NCBI GenBank assembly: GCA_963714055.1
Contig: OY970227.1
Location: 434,001 to 498,000 of the forward strand
Length of the DNA stretch: 64,000 nt
Direction of reading: 5' to 3'
Source of the DNA: JACDBE01 sp963714055
Lineage (GTDB): Bacteria > Actinomycetota > Acidimicrobiia > Spongiisociales > UBA5794
The notes under the pieces are model-generated. The model was not told the origin of the DNA. It worked only from the letters and a program-made list of their open reading frames with translations, and ran no database searches. Made by a program: the position numbers and the translations under genes. Shown here in pieces: positions 61,036 to 64,000 of this stretch (the first letter of the stretch is position 1; every line of letters starts with the position of its first letter).

Positions 61036-62477
61036 ACGGCCGGCGCTTCGGCATCACCGTGCTGCTGGCGACGGCTCTGCTGGTGTCCGCCTGTGGAGAC
61101 GACGAGCCCCCGGACGTCGACGCCGCCCAGCAGCAGTTCTGCTCGGACGTCCAGGAGTACGTCGAGGCGCTCGACACCTACGGCGGGCTCTTCGCCGACG
61201 TCGAGCTCACCGTTGGCGAGGTCACGAGCGCCGCCGAGGACCTCGAGCCCGCCCGTGAGGCGGTGGTGGCATCGGCCGAGGAGTTCCAGCAGGCGGTCGA
61301 GGCGGACAGCACCGAAGGGGTGACCATCGAGCTCGTCGACCCGGAGACGATAGAAGTCGTCGAGCAGGCGGAGGCGGCCTTCGCCGACGCCGTCGACGGC
61401 ATCAACGACCGGACGCTGGTCACCGAGGCCGCGGTTTCGTTCACGTCGGCGGCGTACTCGCTCCAGGTGGCATGGGTGCGTGCCTTCGCCGACGCCGGAT
61501 GCATCGAGGACGAGGATGCGGCTCAGGCGAGCCAGTGGGTGGCCGACTACGTGGAAGCCCTCCAGACCGATCTCCGCACCCTCGGGTACTACTCAGGGTC
61601 GATCGACGGGATCTACGGGCCGAAGACGGTCGCCGCCGTCGAGGAGCTCCAGGAGGCCAACGACCTCCCCGTCACCGGGCTACCCGACCCGGCGACCCAG
61701 GCCGCCATCCAGGCGGCGCTCGACGGCGCCGCCTCGGCGCAGGTCGCCGCCCTCCAGGGGATCCTGGTAACCCTGGGCTACTTCCCCGGCCCGATCGACG
61801 GCCAGTGGTCGCCCCAGCTCGAGGAGGCGTTGATCGCGTTCCAGACCGATCTCGGGGTGTCCCCGACGGGAACGATCGACGCGGAGACGCTGCGGGCCTT
61901 CGAGGAGGCGCTCGCCGAGGGAGGCGAACCTCCAGCGACGGCGGCCCCGCCACCGGCGACGGAGGCCCCGCCACCTGACGAACCGGATGCCACCCGACCC
62001 CCCGCTCCGACCACCACCGCGGCCGAAGCACCAACGACGACCGCACCGGCGCCGCCGACCACGGCGCGCCCGACCCCGGAGGGCAGCATCCTCGACGTGC
62101 TCGCCGACGCCGGGCAGTTCACCGAGCTACTGGCGGCGATCGACGCCGCCGGGCTCACCGACCGGTTGAACGGGTCCGGGCCCTTCACGCTGTTCGCCCC
62201 CACCGACGACGCCTTCAGCAGGCTGGAGACCCCGCTACCGGAGGATCCTGCCGAGCTCGAGGCGATCCTCCTCCACCACGTCGTCGAAGAGGAGCTGTCC
62301 GCCTTCGAGCTCCTCGACGTGTCCTCGGTCACATCTGCCGGGGGCGGGTCGATCCCGGTCTCCGTCGAGCAGGGGCTGATCGTCCTGGACGGGGCGTCGA
62401 CGGTGACCATCACCAACGTACTCGGCGGCAACGGGCTCGCCCACGCGGTCGACACCGTGCTGTCCCCCGGCGGGTGA
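61032..62477 (+). CDS. lipoprotein with two peptidoglycan-binding domains and a fasciclin domain
   Basis: 481 residues. Lipobox LLVSACGDD after MNGRRFGITVLLATAL; an acidic helical region; PG_binding_1 repeats with LQTDLRTLGYYSGSIDGIYG and LQGILVTLGYFPGPIDGQWS; a Pro/Thr/Ala linker (~60 residues); and a C-terminal FAS1 domain with VLADAGQFTELLAAIDAAGL, FTLFAPTDDAFSRL and VTITNVLGGNGLAHAVDTVL. The linker probably spans the wall while FAS1 faces outward for adhesion. Coupled to the upstream membrane protein. Confidence 0.9.
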   Translation: MNGRRFGITVLLATALLVSACGDDEPPDVDAAQQQFCSDVQEYVEALDTYGGLFADVELTVGEVTSAAEDLEPAREAVVASAEEFQQAVEADSTEGVTIELVDPETIEVVEQAEAAFADAVDGINDRTLVTEAAVSFTSAAYSLQVAWVRAFADAGCIEDEDAAQASQWVADYVEALQTDLRTLGYYSGSIDGIYGPKTVAAVEELQEANDLPVTGLPDPATQAAIQAALDGAASAQVAALQGILVTLGYFPGPIDGQWSPQLEEALIAFQTDLGVSPTGTIDAETLRAFEEALAEGGEPPATAAPPPATEAPPPDEPDATRPPAPTTTAAEAPTTTAPAPPTTARPTPEGSILDVLADAGQFTELLAAIDAAGLTDRLNGSGPFTLFAPTDDAFSRLETPLPEDPAELEAILLHHVVEEELSAFELLDVSSVTSAGGGSIPVSVEQGLIVLDGASTVTITNVLGGNGLAHAVDTVLSPGG

Positions 62478-62500
62478 GCCGCGGCGCGGCGCCGCGCTCA
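62475..62500. terminator. bidirectional terminator-like hairpin between convergent genes
   Basis: TGAGCCGCGGCG, loop CGG, CGCCGCGCTCA forms a long GC stem with one bulged base; it includes the stop codons of both convergent genes. No T tract on either side. Confidence 0.45.
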
Positions 62501-63863
62501 GCCGGGCGGAGGGAGGATCCAGCCGTCGGGCAGTGACGGAGCGGCCAGGTCGACGTCGGGGTCGATGAGACGAGCGTGGGGGCGGCCGTTGAAGCTGAGG
62601 AAGGCGTCCGCCCGCACCTCGACGCCGCCACCATGGACGGCGGCGATCCACGTCGCCGCCTGCCGGATCATCGCCGGGTCGGTCGCCGCCACCACCGCCT
62701 GACGGGGGGTGAGCGCCGCCGGCATCGACTCCACCGTGAGCGCTCCGGTGGCCGGGTCGGTGACCCGGAACTGGACCGAGCCCGCCTTCTCGGTGAGCAT
62801 CACCCGCCACGAGAACAGGTAGCCGTCGCCCGACCACAGCACGTCGCCAGGGGCCGCCAGGTGCCGGAGGGGAACCACCACCATCAGGGCGAGGTAGGCG
62901 GCGACGGCGACCACGGCCACCGGCGGTATGCCGGGGCGCCGCTCCCCGGCCGGCGCCACCGTTGCCCTCCGCCCATGGCGGAAGCGGAGCGGCCAGTCCG
63001 GCTCGAAGAACACCAGCGTCCCGCCGATCATCAACCACGGGAACAGCCCTATCGAGGGGAACAGCAGCCAGGTGAGCAGGTGGAAGGCCACCACCGCCGC
63101 ATAGGCCCATGGCCGGGATCGGCGCCAGAGCAGCCAGCCGACGATGGTCAGGTCGAACAGAGCGCCCGCCCAGCTCATCGCCAACGCCACACCGGGGAGC
63201 GTCAGCAGCGGCCCGATCACCGGCAGCGAGGCCCGGGCGGGAAGCCACGTCGCCAGCGGCTGGGCGTGCGACCAGCCAATCGACGCCGACCTTGGCCATG
63301 CCCGGCGAACACGTAGACCATCGCCAGCTGGATGCGCAGCAGCCAGACCACCGATGCCGGGACCGTCTGCCCCCGCCGGCGCCGGCCGTCCGGCCTCCCG
63401 CGGCCCGCCCGGCCCGGGCGTCGAGCGACCACATCCGGTGCAGCGGGAGGAACACCATCAGGGCGGCGGTCAGCGACACCCAGTAGTAGTGGTTGAGGTA
63501 GAGGGTGCGGTCGATCAGCTCGACCCAGGTGAAGAGCACGGCGTAGGCGGCCACGCTCCACCGGTACCGCCAGCCGAGGGCGATGCCCAGCGCCGCCAGC
63601 CCCATGACGGCGAAATGCAGGTACATCCATCCGCCCGGCCAGGGTCGCACCCAACCGAGCCCGGGGTAGGTGAAGTGGAGCGGAGGGTCGACGAGCAGCT
63701 CGTCGATCCATCCGTTGGCGGCGTAGCGCAATGTGCCCAGCAGGGCGATCGCCCCGAAGGCGATACGGAACACGGCGGCGGAGGCGGCGCTGACCGGGGA
63801 GGCGGCACGATCGATCCAGCGACTGTCCGCCTTCACCCCGGTGGGGGCGCCGGTCGCCGTCAC
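62498..63863 (-). CDS. HTTM-domain (vitamin K-dependent carboxylase-like) membrane protein, frameshifted in this sequence
   Basis: Corrected length ~455 residues. Start GTG 63863 overlaps the upstream stop (GTGA). Helices and HTTM features: RIAFGAIALLGTLRYAANGW, LHFTYPGLGWVRPWPGG, LIDRTLYLNHYYWVSLTAALMVFLPLHRMWSLD, then WLLRIQLAMVYVFAG, MAKVGVDWLV, ALFDLTIVGWLLW, FHLLTWLLFPSIGLFPWLMIGG. The frame shifts three times within 63260-63390 (near 63370-63385, an extra C at 63301-63303, and near 63262-63272) and the parts join well when corrected. HTTM proteins often accompany imelysin genes in iron uptake. Confidence 0.85.
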
Positions 63864-64000
63864 CCGCTGTCCCCGTCGGTGTCGCTGAAGCCGACGGTGA
63901 TGTCGAGCAGCGACGCCACGTCGGCCTCGAAGGTGCGGCGCAACTCCACCAGGGCGTCGTAGAGAACGGCGGCCTGGTCCGGGGACTCGGCGAGAGCAGG
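63860..64000 (-). CDS. imelysin-like (IrpA/EfeO-type) protein, C-terminal fragment cut by window edge
   Basis: 46 residues visible: AESPDQAAVLYDALVELRRT, FEADVASLLDITVGFSDTDGD, end. The 'LxITxGFSDxDGD' ending is characteristic of imelysin-family iron-regulated proteins, and an HTTM gene following it fits the known neighbourhood. The gene extends beyond 64000. Family call rests on this short tail and context. Confidence 0.5.
   Translation of the reverse strand, partial: PALAESPDQAAVLYDALVELRRTFEADVASLLDITVGFSDTDGDSG

Overview
The window is high-GC, gene-dense bacterial DNA with many GTG starts and many 4-bp stop/start overlaps. A WhiB-family regulator, two SOS boxes of the form TCGAAC-N4-GTTCGA, a 13E12/DUF222 HNH endonuclease and a class A RNase P RNA point to an actinobacterium. 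The mix of genes, including an archaeal-type methionine adenosyltransferase and a MoxR/VWA operon, fits a deep lineage such as Acidimicrobiia better than a classical streptomycete or mycobacterium, but that placement is inference. No tRNA, rRNA, CRISPR array, IS element or prophage was seen.

Layout. 0-6 kb: a partial YacP-like NYN gene diverges from an ilvBNC-leuB branched-chain amino acid operon. The operon is preceded by an 11-residue leader peptide ending LVLLI and an intrinsic terminator, a textbook attenuator. 6-20 kb: mixed housekeeping genes (YceI with a MarR-type operator, F420/PPOX protein, nitroreductase, amidohydrolase, ABC-2 exporter, archaeal-type MAT, AlkA-type glycosylase, MenC-like enolase, TPM-domain protein plus a large Gly-rich membrane partner, SpoU methylase). 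Two identical 52-bp palindromic repeats follow the MAT gene. 20-22 kb: an SOS-boxed DEDDh exonuclease/GIY-YIG nuclease. 22-28.6 kb: a Cdc48-like double AAA ATPase and a nucleotide-sugar cassette (glucose-1-phosphate cytidylyltransferase, SDR, two C-methyltransferases). 28.7-40.8 kb (minus): one eight-gene, fully overlapping operon encoding a secreted membrane protein, an ABC ATPase and permease, a coiled-coil membrane protein, MoxR, DUF58, BatA/VWA and a large VWA/GATase-like protein. 40.9-45.7 kb: whiB, gamma-glutamylcyclotransferase-like gene, rnpB, lipoprotein, a two-gene TauE/SafE half-transporter pair, membrane hydrolase, zinc-ribbon coiled coil, msrA. 45.7-48.4 kb: a looser, visibly less GC-rich stretch of small genes. 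48.5-54.2 kb: a heterodimeric ABC exporter, SOS-boxed HNH endonuclease and methionine aminopeptidase. 54.2-64 kb: a nucleotidyltransferase-like protein, an Rrf2 regulator divergent from a sulfonate/nitrate-type ABC importer, a membrane protein, a peptidoglycan-binding/fasciclin lipoprotein, and an HTTM protein next to a probable imelysin.

Six genes (AAA ATPase, cytidylyltransferase, first C-methyltransferase, importer binding protein, importer ATPase, HTTM protein) are broken only by single-base indels and read perfectly once these are corrected. Most of these look like assembly errors rather than true pseudogenes, so the protein products given here are the corrected readings.
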